Both the position numbers and the translations under genes were made by a program. Shown here piece after piece: positions 33,751 through 41,713 of a stretch of DNA of 64,000 nucleotides. The DNA is from Pseudobutyrivibrio sp. 49 (lineage in GTDB: Bacteria; Bacillota; Clostridia; Lachnospirales; Lachnospiraceae), in NCBI RefSeq assembly GCF_900100545.1, contig NZ_FNDP01000011.1, forward strand, positions 1 to 64,000, given 5' to 3'. Under the pieces are notes generated by a model. That model worked only from the letters and a program-made list of their open reading frames with translations. It did no database searches and was not told where the DNA came from. Positions within the stretch are counted from its first letter, which is position 1. The number at the start of each line of letters is the position of its first letter.

Positions 33751-34623
33751 ATGAAGATTAAAAGTTATTTATTGATTATCTTAATAGTGATATCTGCAGT
33801 GGGGCTTTCGGTGTGCAGCTACATTTATACACCTGAAAAGTATCAGGAATTTTCTGCAGGTGTTGATAAGGAGCCGGTTATGGCGCCCATGCTAAAGGGG
33901 GCAACAGCAGGTGTATATCCTTGGAGCCCTGAAGAAAAACAGGAGGAATCACAGCCTAAAGCTCAGACGACGGAGGAAGAGAAGCCAAAGCCAGAGGCAA
34001 AGATTGAGGTGGTAGAGCCAAAGTCCTTTACAAAGGTGGAGGATTCCTACTTTGACGATGCTGTATTTATCGGTGATTCCAGAATGGTAGGACTTTCTCA
34101 GTATTGTCCTGAGATTGATTCAAGGGCTACCTTTTTTGCAAAGAAATCACTTACTATATACAACCTTCAAAAGGATGCCTGGATTGATGTGGAGAATGGT
34201 CCAAAGGAGACTCTTTTCGAAGCACTGTCTAAGATTTCCTTCTCTAAGGTCTACATCATGGTGGGAATCAATGAGATTGGCCGTGGTACCAACGAGACAT
34301 ATCATGATGCATACGCAGATGTTATCAACAGGATTTTGGAGATTCAACCAGATGCACTTATCTTTATCAACAGTACTATGCATGTGACTAAAGAGAAGAG
34401 CGAGGGCGATCCTCTTTACAATAATGGAAATATAAATGTAAGAAATGCAGCTCTGTTTGATTTGATAGATTATCAGCACATTTTTTATCTAAATGTTAAT
34501 GATATGCTTGATGATGGAGAAGGCAATCTTGATGATTCACTTTCCGGTGATGGAGTGCATTTAAAGGGCTCTTGCTACGAGCCATGGCATCAGTATTTAT
34601 TGTTCAACGGAGTGGTTGATTAA
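33751..34623 (+). CDS. SGNH/GDSL hydrolase, membrane anchored
   Basis: A 290-residue protein: N-terminal signal anchor, a Glu/Pro/Lys-rich spacer (about 68-98), then an SGNH domain. Block I AVFIGDSRMVG has the usual Ser, block III includes MVGINEIGRG (Gly/Asn), and block V SGDGVHL carries Asp and His. It is expected to be the extracytoplasmic O-acyltransferase or esterase partner of the MBOAT at 32366. ATG at 33751 is preferred to an upstream TTG since GAGG lies 8 nt before it. Confidence 0.85.
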   Translation: MKIKSYLLIILIVISAVGLSVCSYIYTPEKYQEFSAGVDKEPVMAPMLKGATAGVYPWSPEEKQEESQPKAQTTEEEKPKPEAKIEVVEPKSFTKVEDSYFDDAVFIGDSRMVGLSQYCPEIDSRATFFAKKSLTIYNLQKDAWIDVENGPKETLFEALSKISFSKVYIMVGINEIGRGTNETYHDAYADVINRILEIQPDALIFINSTMHVTKEKSEGDPLYNNGNINVRNAALFDLIDYQHIFYLNVNDMLDDGEGNLDDSLSGDGVHLKGSCYEPWHQYLLFNGVVD

Positions 34624-34683
34624 GGTGTCAGAATTATCTGATTTAACGGAGTAAAGTTAGTCACTTTAATTTGCCAAAAACCG

Positions 34684-34712
34684 TTGACGCATGCCGGTTT
34701 CTCTGATATATT
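34684..34712 (+). promoter_or_regulatory. Promoter of the plus-strand tRNA-Leu
   Basis: TTGACG (34684-34689), 17-nt spacer, TATATT (34707-34712), about 42 nt before the mature tRNA. Confidence 0.7.
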
Positions 34713-34753
34713 ATGTCTTGTCGTTGAGACAAGCGAACTTCAAAAGAGTTCTT

Positions 34754-34838
34754 GCGGAAGTGTCGGAACTGGCAGACGAGCAAGACTAAGGATCTTGTGC
34801 TCATTGCGAGCGTGCGGGTTCAAGTCCCGCCTTCCGCA
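34754..34838 (+). tRNA. tRNA-Leu(AAG), second copy
   Basis: Sequence identical to the minus-strand tRNA at 30176-30260, including the variable arm and discriminator. Flanks differ, so only the RNA gene is duplicated. No encoded CCA. Confidence 0.93.
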
Positions 34839-34846
34839 TTGTTTAA

Positions 34847-34880
34847 AGGAGAGTAACCAAGTAATTGGTTGCTCTTTTTT
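34847..34880 (+). terminator. Terminator of the plus-strand tRNA-Leu
   Basis: GAGTAACCAA, loop GTAA, TTGGTTGCTC, then six T. Confidence 0.8.
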
Positions 34881-34913
34881 GTTTTATATAAATTGTGTGG
34901 TTCAAGGTTCAAA

Positions 34914-34958
34914 ATGCATCCCAAAGGCAATTTTATTGTAAATGGGATGTATTTTTTC
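34914..34958. repeat. ATCCCA/TGGGAT hairpin 1
   Basis: ATGCATCCCA (34914-34923) pairs with TGGGATGTAT (34943-34952) with one G-U, followed by TTTTTT. It could be a back-up terminator for the tRNA. No gene is seen in 34881-35270. Confidence 0.5.
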
Positions 34959-35082
34959 TTTCAGTGTCCATAAATTAATTCTCATATTATATAAAGGTGT
35001 TTCTTAAAATATGCTATTCCCAATGTTTGAATGATACTAAATACTTAAATCTGCGATTTGTGAACTGAAAATGTTAATTTCT

Positions 35083-35119
35083 TACATCCCAAAATGAATT
35101 TTTAACGGTTTGGGATGTA
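35083..35119. repeat. ATCCCA/TGGGAT hairpin 2
   Basis: TACATCCCAAA (35083-35093) and TTTGGGATGTA (35109-35119) pair perfectly over 11 bp. The stem shares ATCCCA/TGGGAT with the hairpin at 34914. No T run follows. Confidence 0.5.
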
Positions 35120-35270
35120 TATGCGAAAAAGATATGCCACACTAAATAAATCTTCAATTGCAAAATTACCATTCTTAAGATATTGTAGAATAATGAAAAT
35201 ATGGGGGAACTAGCTGTGAATAATGTATATAACGAATGTCCAATTATTGAATTTGAAGGAAAGGTTTGAG

Positions 35271-35603
35271 ATGGATAAAATAATAGGCACGATTGTAAAA
35301 GGTCATATCGATCGTCCATTAGGCTCGACACATCCAGATTATCCAGACATGATTTATCCAATTAACTATGGCTTTGTTGATGGGATTTTTGCAGCTGATG
35401 GAGAGGAACAGGATGTATATATATTGGGCGCAGACGAGCCTTTAGAGACCTTTGAAGGAAAGGTTATTGCAGTTTATCATAGGACTAATGATAATGAGGA
35501 TAAATGGATTGTTTCATTGGATGGCATAGAATATTCGGATGAAGACATTTTGTCTGCAATTGAGTTTCAGGAACAATACTTTGAAGGGGTACTTTTGAGA
35601 TAA
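35271..35603 (+). CDS. Inorganic pyrophosphatase-like small protein
   Basis: A 110-residue protein resembling the core of family I inorganic pyrophosphatases: an early RPLGSTHP, then YPINYGFVDG (about 28-37, the YPxNYGYI motif) and GEEQDVYILG (about 44-53, like the DxDPLDVL metal motif but changed). It is shorter than PPA (about 170), so activity is uncertain; similar 110-residue proteins occur in Clostridia. The ATG at 35271 follows AAGGAAAGG. Confidence 0.65.
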   Translation: MDKIIGTIVKGHIDRPLGSTHPDYPDMIYPINYGFVDGIFAADGEEQDVYILGADEPLETFEGKVIAVYHRTNDNEDKWIVSLDGIEYSDEDILSAIEFQEQYFEGVLLR

Positions 35604-35744
35604 TACAAGAACAGGGGGAATAATTATGGCAGCAACAATAATCTATTTATCTTAAGAAGAAGTTAATAATAAAGGATATTGCATAAACTGTTTCTAAAAT
35701 GTATGATAAACACATAGATTACAAAGAAAGAGAGGTGTTCAATT

Positions 35745-35807
35745 ATGATGATTAGAAGAATGAATATAACATCTGAATATCTGTTGAAGACCTCGGCATA
35801 TTTTTAA
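35745..35807 (+). CDS. Possible leader peptide (20 aa)
   Basis: AGAGAGGTG precedes ATG ATG; the 20-residue peptide is MMIRRMNITSEYLLKTSAYF. It is followed after 13 nt by an intrinsic terminator and then, 72 nt later, by the GNAT gene. This is the layout of a leader peptide-attenuator, but no codon run points to a particular amino acid. It could also be a small free-standing protein. Confidence 0.4.
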   Translation: MMIRRMNITSEYLLKTSAYF

Positions 35808-35820
35808 TAAGATTTTATTT

Positions 35821-35852
35821 TACCGTGGTTTATTAAGCCGCGGTATTTTTTT
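35821..35852 (+). terminator. Terminator between small ORF and GNAT gene
   Basis: TACCGTGG (35821-35828) and CCGCGGTA (35838-35845) with one G-U pair, then seven T. Confidence 0.8.
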
Positions 35853-35924
35853 GCCAATACTTCTAGGATATTCATACAAGCCTTTAGTTATCAATTATGT
35901 AATTACATTTTATGGAGGAATCAT

Positions 35925-36374
35925 ATGATTAATCTTAGAAAAATCACAGAAGAAAATTTTATTGATGCATTTAATTTGCATCTTGCAGCAGGACAGGATA
36001 AGTATGTTTCTCATCCAATTCGTAGCCTCGCCCAAGCCTATGTATACAGAAATCAGTGTCAGCCATTTGGAATATATGATGGTAATGTTACGGTTGGTTA
36101 CGTCATGGTAATCTATGATTATGATATTCCGGAGTACGATATCTGGCATATGATGATTGATGAAAAGTACCAGGGAAAAGGATATGGAAAAGCTGCTCTT
36201 GAGCAGGTTATGTCCTACATAGGTACAAAGCCTTTTGGAGATTCTAATAGAGTTACACTTACTTGCAATAAAGAGAATAAGCTGGCGCTGGCATTGTACA
36301 AAAATCTAGGTTTTGAAGAGACCGGTGTGGTAGATGATGATGAGATTGAGTTATCGCTAAATATATCAGCATAG
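35925..36374 (+). CDS. GNAT acetyltransferase (spermidine acetyltransferase-like)
   Basis: A 149-residue GNAT enzyme. The acetyl-CoA loop is EKYQGKGYGKAALEQ (about 84-98), preceded by DIWHMMID and followed by LTCNKENKLALALYKNLGFEETG, the usual motif B. The N-terminus (LAAGQDKYVSHP) resembles BltD/diamine N-acetyltransferase relatives, so a polyamine or amino-group substrate is likely. GGAGG lies before the ATG. A terminator and a short ORF upstream may control it. Confidence 0.85.
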   Translation: MINLRKITEENFIDAFNLHLAAGQDKYVSHPIRSLAQAYVYRNQCQPFGIYDGNVTVGYVMVIYDYDIPEYDIWHMMIDEKYQGKGYGKAALEQVMSYIGTKPFGDSNRVTLTCNKENKLALALYKNLGFEETGVVDDDEIELSLNISA

Positions 36375-36389
36375 GGAGAAAAATGTAAA

Positions 36390-36749
36390 TTGGTTTATTT
36401 AAAGAATTTTTATTTTGCATCAGGCATAGCTGAGGACTTGTATTTAAATGATATCCGAAGAACCTGCTATGACAGCTCTTATCAGTTGAAATCAATAGAT
36501 GATATCGCAGAAAACAGCCTGTCGCCAGAGATGCAGTTGGAACTGGTGAATTTCCTAGAGCAGTCCGTCCGTGCATTTAGATGCCAGTTTATTATTGCAA
36601 CACATTCTCCGTTTATCTTGTCATTAAAAAATGCTCTTGTTTATGATTTGGATAAAGAACCTGCAGGCCCTAATGATTGGCACAAGCTTAAAAATGTGCA
36701 GGCCTATTACAAATTCTTTATGGATAGAAGAGATGAGTTTGAAAACTAG
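36390..36749 (+). pseudogene. AAA-type ATPase gene with internal deletion
   Basis: The 119-residue ORF begins like small RecF/AAA_21-type ATPases (VYLKNFYFAS... RTCYDSSYQLK). It then jumps to the family's C-terminal part: ENSLSPEMQLELVNFLEQ (after the Walker B DEPE), FIIATHSPFIL (switch His) and a normal tail. The stretch with the P-loop, signature and Walker B acid is missing, but the frame is kept. It cannot bind ATP as it stands. A TTG start is used, with GGGAG 11 nt upstream. Confidence 0.65.
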
Positions 36750-37126
36750 TTGGTAAGGTGTGCCTCTAATACTTCCACTGCATTTCTAACGCAGTCATCA
36801 CATTCGCATTTTACCACACCAGTTTCAACACCCTTAAGGTCCTTGCAGATTGTAGCACCGCATTTGCTTTCAAAAGCCTTTGCTACAGCTGCAGCGTCCC
36901 TGAGGATAGGCATACCTTCATATTTCTTCATGCCAAGAACCATCTGTGCACCACAAAGGGCACCGCAGGTAGCTTCCATGCATCCCATGCCGACACCAAA
37001 GGAAGCACCCATTTTCTTTAAATCTCCCTCAGCGCAAGAAAGCTCATCCTTAAAAGAACAAAGTACTGCCTGACAGCAATTGTAGCCGTTGTGCTTAAGT
37101 TCTACTGCTAATTCTTTTCTTTCCAT
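36746..37126 (-). CDS. C_GCAxxG_C_C family redox protein
   Basis: A 126-residue protein of the C_GCAxxG_C_C family (probable redox-active or metal-binding). It shows GYNCCQAVLCSF (about 15-26), GVGMGCMEATCGALCGAQM (about 50-68) and a C-terminal KCECDDCVRNA. Start at 37126 because GGAG lies 7 nt before it; an upstream ATG overlaps the previous gene. It is the last gene of an operon with a NapH-like protein and a ferredoxin. Its 3' end overlaps the convergent ATPase remnant by 4 nt. Confidence 0.85.
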   Translation of the reverse strand: MERKELAVELKHNGYNCCQAVLCSFKDELSCAEGDLKKMGASFGVGMGCMEATCGALCGAQMVLGMKKYEGMPILRDAAAVAKAFESKCGATICKDLKGVETGVVKCECDDCVRNAVEVLEAHLTN

Positions 37127-37136
37127 TTTTAGACTC

Positions 37137-37727
37137 CTATTTATCATTATTTTTTAATTTACAGATTCCCTGTGTCATTGTGCCCATAGGACAAAATGTA
37201 CACCAGGTACGTTCTTTATATAATACCATAACAATCAATCCGATTAACGTTGAAGTTAACATGAGACTGTAGAATCCAAATCCAAACTGGGCTACCCAGT
37301 CAGGAAAAAGGCTTCCATTATAAGCCCACTGCCAAGGGACTTTAAAGGTCCAAAATAGCTTGATGGCTTTTCTTAGAGTGCCAGCACCAGAGAATACAAG
37401 ATAGGTCTGGAATACCATTGTTCCAAACATTGTAAGGAAGAATGACAAAAATCCATATCTGAACCATTTTGATGATAGCCATGCAGGTGCAGCCTTACCT
37501 CTGGAACATTTCATATTTCGTCCTAAAACCCAGAACAACTGACCTCTACCGCACATGTGATTACAGAACCATTTATTTCCACCTACAATTGCAAAAATCA
37601 AAGGAAGAATGAAATCAATCATTCCAAGCCATGCAAAGAGAATATTGAAAAATCCTAAGGTAAAATAAATGATAGACCAAATCCATAGGTACTCATACCA
37701 ATGTCGTTTCACTTTATTCTTAGCCAT
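37137..37727 (-). CDS. NapH-like 4Fe-4S membrane protein
   Basis: A 196-residue protein with four to five membrane helices. It has CNHMCGRGQLFW (about 55-66), which resembles the membrane-side Cys motifs of NapH/RnfE/YccM polyferredoxins, and a C-terminal WCTFCPMGTMTQGIC (about 175-189). It probably passes electrons between quinone or flavin and the ferredoxin encoded just upstream (8-nt overlap). Confidence 0.8.
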   Translation of the reverse strand: MAKNKVKRHWYEYLWIWSIIYFTLGFFNILFAWLGMIDFILPLIFAIVGGNKWFCNHMCGRGQLFWVLGRNMKCSRGKAAPAWLSSKWFRYGFLSFFLTMFGTMVFQTYLVFSGAGTLRKAIKLFWTFKVPWQWAYNGSLFPDWVAQFGFGFYSLMLTSTLIGLIVMVLYKERTWCTFCPMGTMTQGICKLKNNDK

Positions 37728-37932
37728 TTGTTACCTCCTGCTTAATTTCATTAATTGTTATTGCATTAGCGGGACATGCCTTGGAACAAATTCCACATCC
37801 TACACATTTTTCTAATTCCACAACTGCATAGCATCCCCTATAAATGTTGATAGCCTTTCGCGGACACTGTAGTGCACATACTCCGCAGGCCACACATCTG
37901 TCCTTGTCTGGAATTGCTTTTTTCTTAACCAT
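37720..37932 (-). CDS. 2[4Fe-4S] ferredoxin
   Basis: A 70-residue ferredoxin with two complete cluster motifs: CVACGVCALQCP (about 13-24) and CVGCGICSKACP (about 42-53). It overlaps the NapH-like gene by 8 nt. It is the first gene of an operon divergent from the HxlR regulator, with a palindrome in the shared upstream region. Confidence 0.92.
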   Translation of the reverse strand: MVKKKAIPDKDRCVACGVCALQCPRKAINIYRGCYAVVELEKCVGCGICSKACPANAITINEIKQEVTNG

Positions 37933-38017
37933 ATAGACTCCTATACTTGCTTTGTTTTTGAACTACGTTTATTATATGTGGTAAGAAAAATATATCAACT
38001 ACGCAAAATAAATTAAC

Positions 38018-38039
38018 CTGGTAAGAAAAAACTTACCAG
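38018..38039. promoter_or_regulatory. Palindromic operator between ferredoxin and HxlR genes
   Basis: CTGGTAAG (38018-38025), six A, CTTACCAG (38032-38039): perfect 8-bp arms. A half-like GGTAAGAAAAA occurs at about 37979-37989, so two binding sites may span the divergent promoters. It lies 15 nt before the HxlR ATG. Confidence 0.7.
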
Positions 38040-38054
38040 CACGAGGAAAAGAAT

Positions 38055-38396
38055 ATGAGTAAAGAAAAGAAAGAACCATTATGTGAAGATATAGCAGGTG
38101 AGAGCTGTGGACTTAAGAAGGTATTAAATATTGTTGGTGGAAAATGGAAGATTATGATTCTTTGCGTCATCGATAATAATGAAGTAGTGCGCTATGGAGA
38201 TCTAAGGCGTTCCGTTTTTGGAATCACAAATACTATGCTGGCTCAGTCTTTAAAGGAACTGGAGGGGGATGGTATGATTTCACGTGTGCAGTATGATGAA
38301 ATGCCTGTGAGGGTAGAGTATTCTCTTACTGATAAAGCAAAATCATTAATTCCTATTCTTTTAGAACTAAAGCGTTGGGGAGAGGAAAATATTTAA
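38055..38396 (+). CDS. HxlR-family transcriptional regulator
   Basis: A 113-residue winged-helix regulator. LNIVGGKWKIMIL (about 24-36) is the HxlR start of the DNA-binding domain, followed by LRRSVFGITNTMLAQSLKELE and VRVEYSLTDKA. Cys residues at about 9 and 17 (PLCED, ESCGL) could sense redox state, as in some HxlR proteins. It is divergent from the ferredoxin operon and probably controls it through the palindrome at 38018. Confidence 0.9.
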   Translation: MSKEKKEPLCEDIAGESCGLKKVLNIVGGKWKIMILCVIDNNEVVRYGDLRRSVFGITNTMLAQSLKELEGDGMISRVQYDEMPVRVEYSLTDKAKSLIPILLELKRWGEENI

Positions 38397-38403
38397 GAAG
38401 TTA

Positions 38404-38437
38404 TTGCAAATAACATATGAATATATTATCATATGTT
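38404..38437 (+). promoter_or_regulatory. Promoter with overlapping palindrome before the ABC/FtsX operon
   Basis: TTGCAA (38404-38409), 17-nt spacer, TATCAT (38427-38432). AACATATGA (38412-38420) and TCATATGTT (38429-38437) form a perfect 9-bp inverted repeat across spacer and -10, which looks like an operator. Confidence 0.55.
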
Positions 38438-38442
38438 CAAGG

Positions 38443-38458
38443 GTAAGGCTAGACTAAC
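38443..38458. promoter_or_regulatory. GTTAG-N6-CTAAC box (one mismatch), ABC/FtsX operon
   Basis: GTAAG-GCTAGA-CTAAC, 11 nt after the -10 box. One base differs from the consensus shared with eight other sites between 38 and 57 kb. Confidence 0.5.
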
Positions 38459-38487
38459 TATGACGAGCTTGGAAAGGAGGACTTATT

Positions 38488-39195
38488 ATGCCAGAGAATT
38501 TCTTAGAGGTAAAACAGATTTATAAAGCCTACGGGGAAGGTGATAGTAGGCAGGAAGTTTTAAGGGGAACAGATTTCTCGGTGGCTAAAGGGGAGTTTTG
38601 TGTACTCTTAGGACCATCAGGTTCAGGAAAATCTACACTGCTAAATATCATCGGGGGTGTTGATAGTGCAGATTCTGGTTACATTTCTATTGATGGAGAA
38701 AAGCTTGAGGATATGAATGAGAAGGCGCTGACTAATTACAGACGTAAGCACCTCGGATATGTATTCCAGCTTTACAATCTTATTCCAAATCTTAATGTGA
38801 AGGAGAACATCGAGGTAGGTGCATATCTTTCAGACAATCCACTTGATATTGATGATTTACTTCATACGCTTGGTCTTTTCGAACATCGCTATAAACTTCC
38901 AAACCAGCTTTCTGGTGGACAGCAACAGCGTACTTCCATAGGTAGAGCAATTGTGAAAAATCCAGATATTCTTCTTTGTGATGAGCCTACAGGAGCCCTT
39001 GATTACAACACATCAAAGGAAATCCTTGGACTTATTGAAAGTGTAAATCAGCGATACGGAAATACGATAATCATGGTTACTCACAACGAAGCGATTTCTC
39101 ATATGGCTGACCATACTATCAAGCTCCGTGACGGTGTTGTCCGTAAAAACATAGTGAATGAGAACAAGATTAGCGCAGCTGATTTGGATTGGTAA
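38488..39195 (+). CDS. ABC transporter ATP-binding protein (MacB/LolD-type)
   Basis: A 235-residue ABC ATPase. Walker A is GPSGSGKST (about 43-51), the Q-loop [10 protein letters not shown], signature LSGGQQQR (about 142-149), Walker [12 protein letters not shown] (about 163-173) and the switch His in MVTHNEAIS. The type is the one that pairs with FtsX-like permeases. The permease gene starts 12 nt downstream. GGAAAGGAGG precedes the ATG. Substrate unknown; a promoter box suggests control together with iron genes. Confidence 0.92.
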   Translation: MPENFLEVKQIYKAYGEGDSRQEVLRGTDFSVAKGEFCVLLGPSGSGKSTLLNIIGGVDSADSGYISIDGEKLEDMNEKALTNYRRKHLGYVFQLYNLIPNLNVKENIEVGAYLSDNPLDIDDLLHTLGLFEHRYKLPNQLSGGQQQRTSIGRAIVKNPDILLCDEPTGALDYNTSKEILGLIESVNQRYGNTIIMVTHNEAISHMADHTIKLRDGVVRKNIVNENKISAADLDW

Positions 39196-39207
39196 GGGGG
39201 TGATAAA

Positions 39208-41544
39208 ATGAGATCACCACTTATTAGAAGAATTCCAAGAGAGCTACTTGGAGAATGGAAAAAATACTTTGCCTTATTTGGAATTATGGTAATCACCATA
39301 GGATTCGTTTGTGGTCTGTTTGTGGCTAACAATAGTATGGAGACAGCAGGCAACGAATCCTTTGAAAAATACAATATCGCAGATGGCTATTTTAACTTAA
39401 GGGATGAAGCTACAGACAAGCTTATAGACGCCATTGAGGATGAGGGAATCACCACCTATAAGCAGTATTATAAGCAGGTAAGTGAACGCATCCCAAATAA
39501 GAAAAACGCAGAGAAATCTGATATCAGAGTCTTTGTAAACAGAGACCAGGTTAATAAAATTTGCCTTATGAAAGGTGAATTTCCAAAAGCTAAGGATGAG
39601 ATTGCTATAGACAGAATGCACGCTGAAAATGTTGGTGTAAAGATTGGTGATTACATCAGAGTTGATGGTAATAACATGAAGGTTACTGGTCTGGTAGCTT
39701 TTTCTGACTATAGTGCCCTTTATGAGGATAACAGCGAGATTATTTTCAATGCTATTACTTTCGATGTTGCTGTAGTCGCTCAGGAAGGTTTTGACAGCAT
39801 TAAAGGCGCTACAGTTTATCAATACGCATTTACGTACAATGATAAACCAAAGGATACTGAGGATAAGAAATTAAAATCCGATGATATTGTTGAGCGACTT
39901 TATAAGCTTGCTGCTACTGGAGGAGATGAGGATAATCCTGATTTTGAGCATCTAAATGAGGTTACAGGATATCTCCCTGAATATCTCAATGAGGCTATTC
40001 ATTTCTCCCTGGATGATATTGGCAAAGATAAGATAATGGGAGAAGTTTTACTTATTATCCTCATAGCAGTTATCGCCTTTATCTTTGCGATAGCAGTAAG
40101 TAATACTATCGTAAATGAAGCATCGGTAATCGGAACCTTAAGAGCCTCGGGCTACACAAAGGGAGAACTCTTACGACACTACGTGACAGTTCCTATAATA
40201 GTAACGTTGCTGGCAGCTGTTATCGGCAATGTTTTAGGATATTCCTGCTTTAAAAACGTAGTTGTAAACATGTATTACAATTCCTATAGTCTGCCTACTT
40301 ATGAGACCTTGTGGAATTCTGATGCTTTTATCAAGACTACCGTATATCCGGTATTACTTGTAATAGTGATAAACTTTGTGGTTATTTCTGGAAAGCTTCA
40401 GTATTCGCCATTACAGTTCCTAAGAAGAGATTTGAGTAAATCAAAAAGAAAAAAGGCTATTCGTTTGCCACGTTGGAGCTTCTTAAATCGCTTCAGGCTT
40501 AGAATATTAATGCAGAATGTGACAGGCTATTTCACCCTGTTTATCGGAATATGGTTTGTAATGATTTCTCTTAGCTTTGCAGTAGGGCTACCTGCTACAT
40601 TAAAGAATTATCAGAACCATGCCATTGATTATATGATTGCTGATCATCAGTATATTCTTAAAAAATCTGTGGATGCAGATGGAAATAAGATTACAACTGA
40701 TGAGAAATCTGCTGAAGAATACAGCTCCCGCATTCTTCTTACAATAGATGGAGTGCATGTTGATGAGGAAGTGACAGCATACGGATATACGAATAACAGC
40801 AAATACTTTAATCTTCCTTATGATGTTGATAAATATGAGGTATGGGTATCTGAACCTTTTGCTGATAAGTTCTCTCTCCAGGAAGGTCAGAAGATTACCT
40901 TAAAGGAACACTACACCAGTGATACCTATGATTTCACGATTAAGGGAATCTATAATCAGCCTGGCATAGTGGCTATCTTTATGCCAAATGACAAGTTTAA
41001 TGAAATCTTTGATTACGATGAAGATCATTTCACAGGCTTCATGTCTGAGAAAAAGCTGGATGATTTGGACGAGGATAATATCCTTACAGAAGTTACCGTG
41101 GATGATATTTTAAAGATGGTAAGACAGCTTGATCATTCCATGGGTGGATACATGGATTATTTCTCATATGCATGTATGGCCATAGCGGTACTTTTGATAC
41201 TATTGCTTACCAAAATCATCATAGAAAAGAATACAGTCTCAATCTCCATGCTAAAGGTATTAGGTTACACTTCTGGAGAAATTAACAGTGTATTCATCCG
41301 ACTTACAACAATTATGGTTGTGATATTTGCAGCCATTACAGCAAATCTTAGTACTTTTGTTATAAGTGAATTTTGGAAAATCATTATGTATGAGATGAAT
41401 GGATGGTTTACATTCTATTCAGGACCAAAGGACTATCTTAAGATGGTAATTATGGTTATAGTCTCTTATTTGATAGTAGTACTGCTTGATATGCGCAGAA
41501 TCAAAAGAATACCAATGACAGACGCTCTAAAGAGCGTAGAATAA
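39208..41544 (+). CDS. FtsX-like ABC permease
   Basis: A 778-residue permease with two FtsX-type halves. The first helix lies at about 17-38, a large extracytoplasmic domain at about 40-285, three helices around 290-400, a second TM near 445, another external domain (about 475-645), and the last three helices (about 655-770). MacB-like permeases work mechanically on outer or surface substrates (peptides, lipids, drugs). It forms one transporter with the ATPase 12 nt upstream. A terminator follows. Confidence 0.9.
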   Translation: MRSPLIRRIPRELLGEWKKYFALFGIMVITIGFVCGLFVANNSMETAGNESFEKYNIADGYFNLRDEATDKLIDAIEDEGITTYKQYYKQVSERIPNKKNAEKSDIRVFVNRDQVNKICLMKGEFPKAKDEIAIDRMHAENVGVKIGDYIRVDGNNMKVTGLVAFSDYSALYEDNSEIIFNAITFDVAVVAQEGFDSIKGATVYQYAFTYNDKPKDTEDKKLKSDDIVERLYKLAATGGDEDNPDFEHLNEVTGYLPEYLNEAIHFSLDDIGKDKIMGEVLLIILIAVIAFIFAIAVSNTIVNEASVIGTLRASGYTKGELLRHYVTVPIIVTLLAAVIGNVLGYSCFKNVVVNMYYNSYSLPTYETLWNSDAFIKTTVYPVLLVIVINFVVISGKLQYSPLQFLRRDLSKSKRKKAIRLPRWSFLNRFRLRILMQNVTGYFTLFIGIWFVMISLSFAVGLPATLKNYQNHAIDYMIADHQYILKKSVDADGNKITTDEKSAEEYSSRILLTIDGVHVDEEVTAYGYTNNSKYFNLPYDVDKYEVWVSEPFADKFSLQEGQKITLKEHYTSDTYDFTIKGIYNQPGIVAIFMPNDKFNEIFDYDEDHFTGFMSEKKLDDLDEDNILTEVTVDDILKMVRQLDHSMGGYMDYFSYACMAIAVLLILLLTKIIIEKNTVSISMLKVLGYTSGEINSVFIRLTTIMVVIFAAITANLSTFVISEFWKIIMYEMNGWFTFYSGPKDYLKMVIMVIVSYLIVVLLDMRRIKRIPMTDALKSVE

Positions 41545-41558
41545 CGTTTATTTATCAA

Positions 41559-41587
41559 GACGTCCTCCTTATGAGGGCGTCCTTTTT
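41559..41587 (+). terminator. Terminator after FtsX-like permease
   Basis: GACGTCCTC and GAGGGCGTC (one G-U) around a 5-nt loop, then CTTTTT. Confidence 0.85.
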
Positions 41588-41621
41588 GAATGACAAAAAT
41601 CGTTTTATAACATAATTCTTG

Positions 41622-41650
41622 TTGACAAAAAAGAAGTTATGGGGTAGATT
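41622..41650 (+). promoter_or_regulatory. Promoter of the fused ABC transporter pair
   Basis: TTGACA (41622-41627, consensus), 17-nt spacer, TAGATT (41645-41650). Confidence 0.7.
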
Positions 41651-41662
41651 TTACATGAAAAG

Positions 41663-41678
41663 GTTAGTGAAAACTAAC
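41663..41678. promoter_or_regulatory. GTTAG-N6-CTAAC box (exact), ABC transporter pair
   Basis: GTTAG-TGAAAA-CTAAC, 13 nt after the -10, i.e. at or just past the expected transcription start, a position suited to repression. Confidence 0.7.
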
Positions 41679-41713
41679 GCGGGGTAGACGTATCTAATAT
41701 AAGGAGAAAAACA

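Noticed and set aside
34684-34941. Open frame across the plus-strand tRNA-Leu
   Set aside because: It simply reads through the promoter, tRNA and terminator; no protein family and no RBS.
36750-37073. Plus-strand frame opposite the C_GCAxxG_C_C gene
   Set aside because: Antisense shadow of a conserved Cys-rich protein.
38412-38437. Treating the ATATGA/TCATAT palindrome as another iron box
   Set aside because: Its sequence is unrelated to GTTAG-N6-CTAAC; kept as a separate operator candidate.
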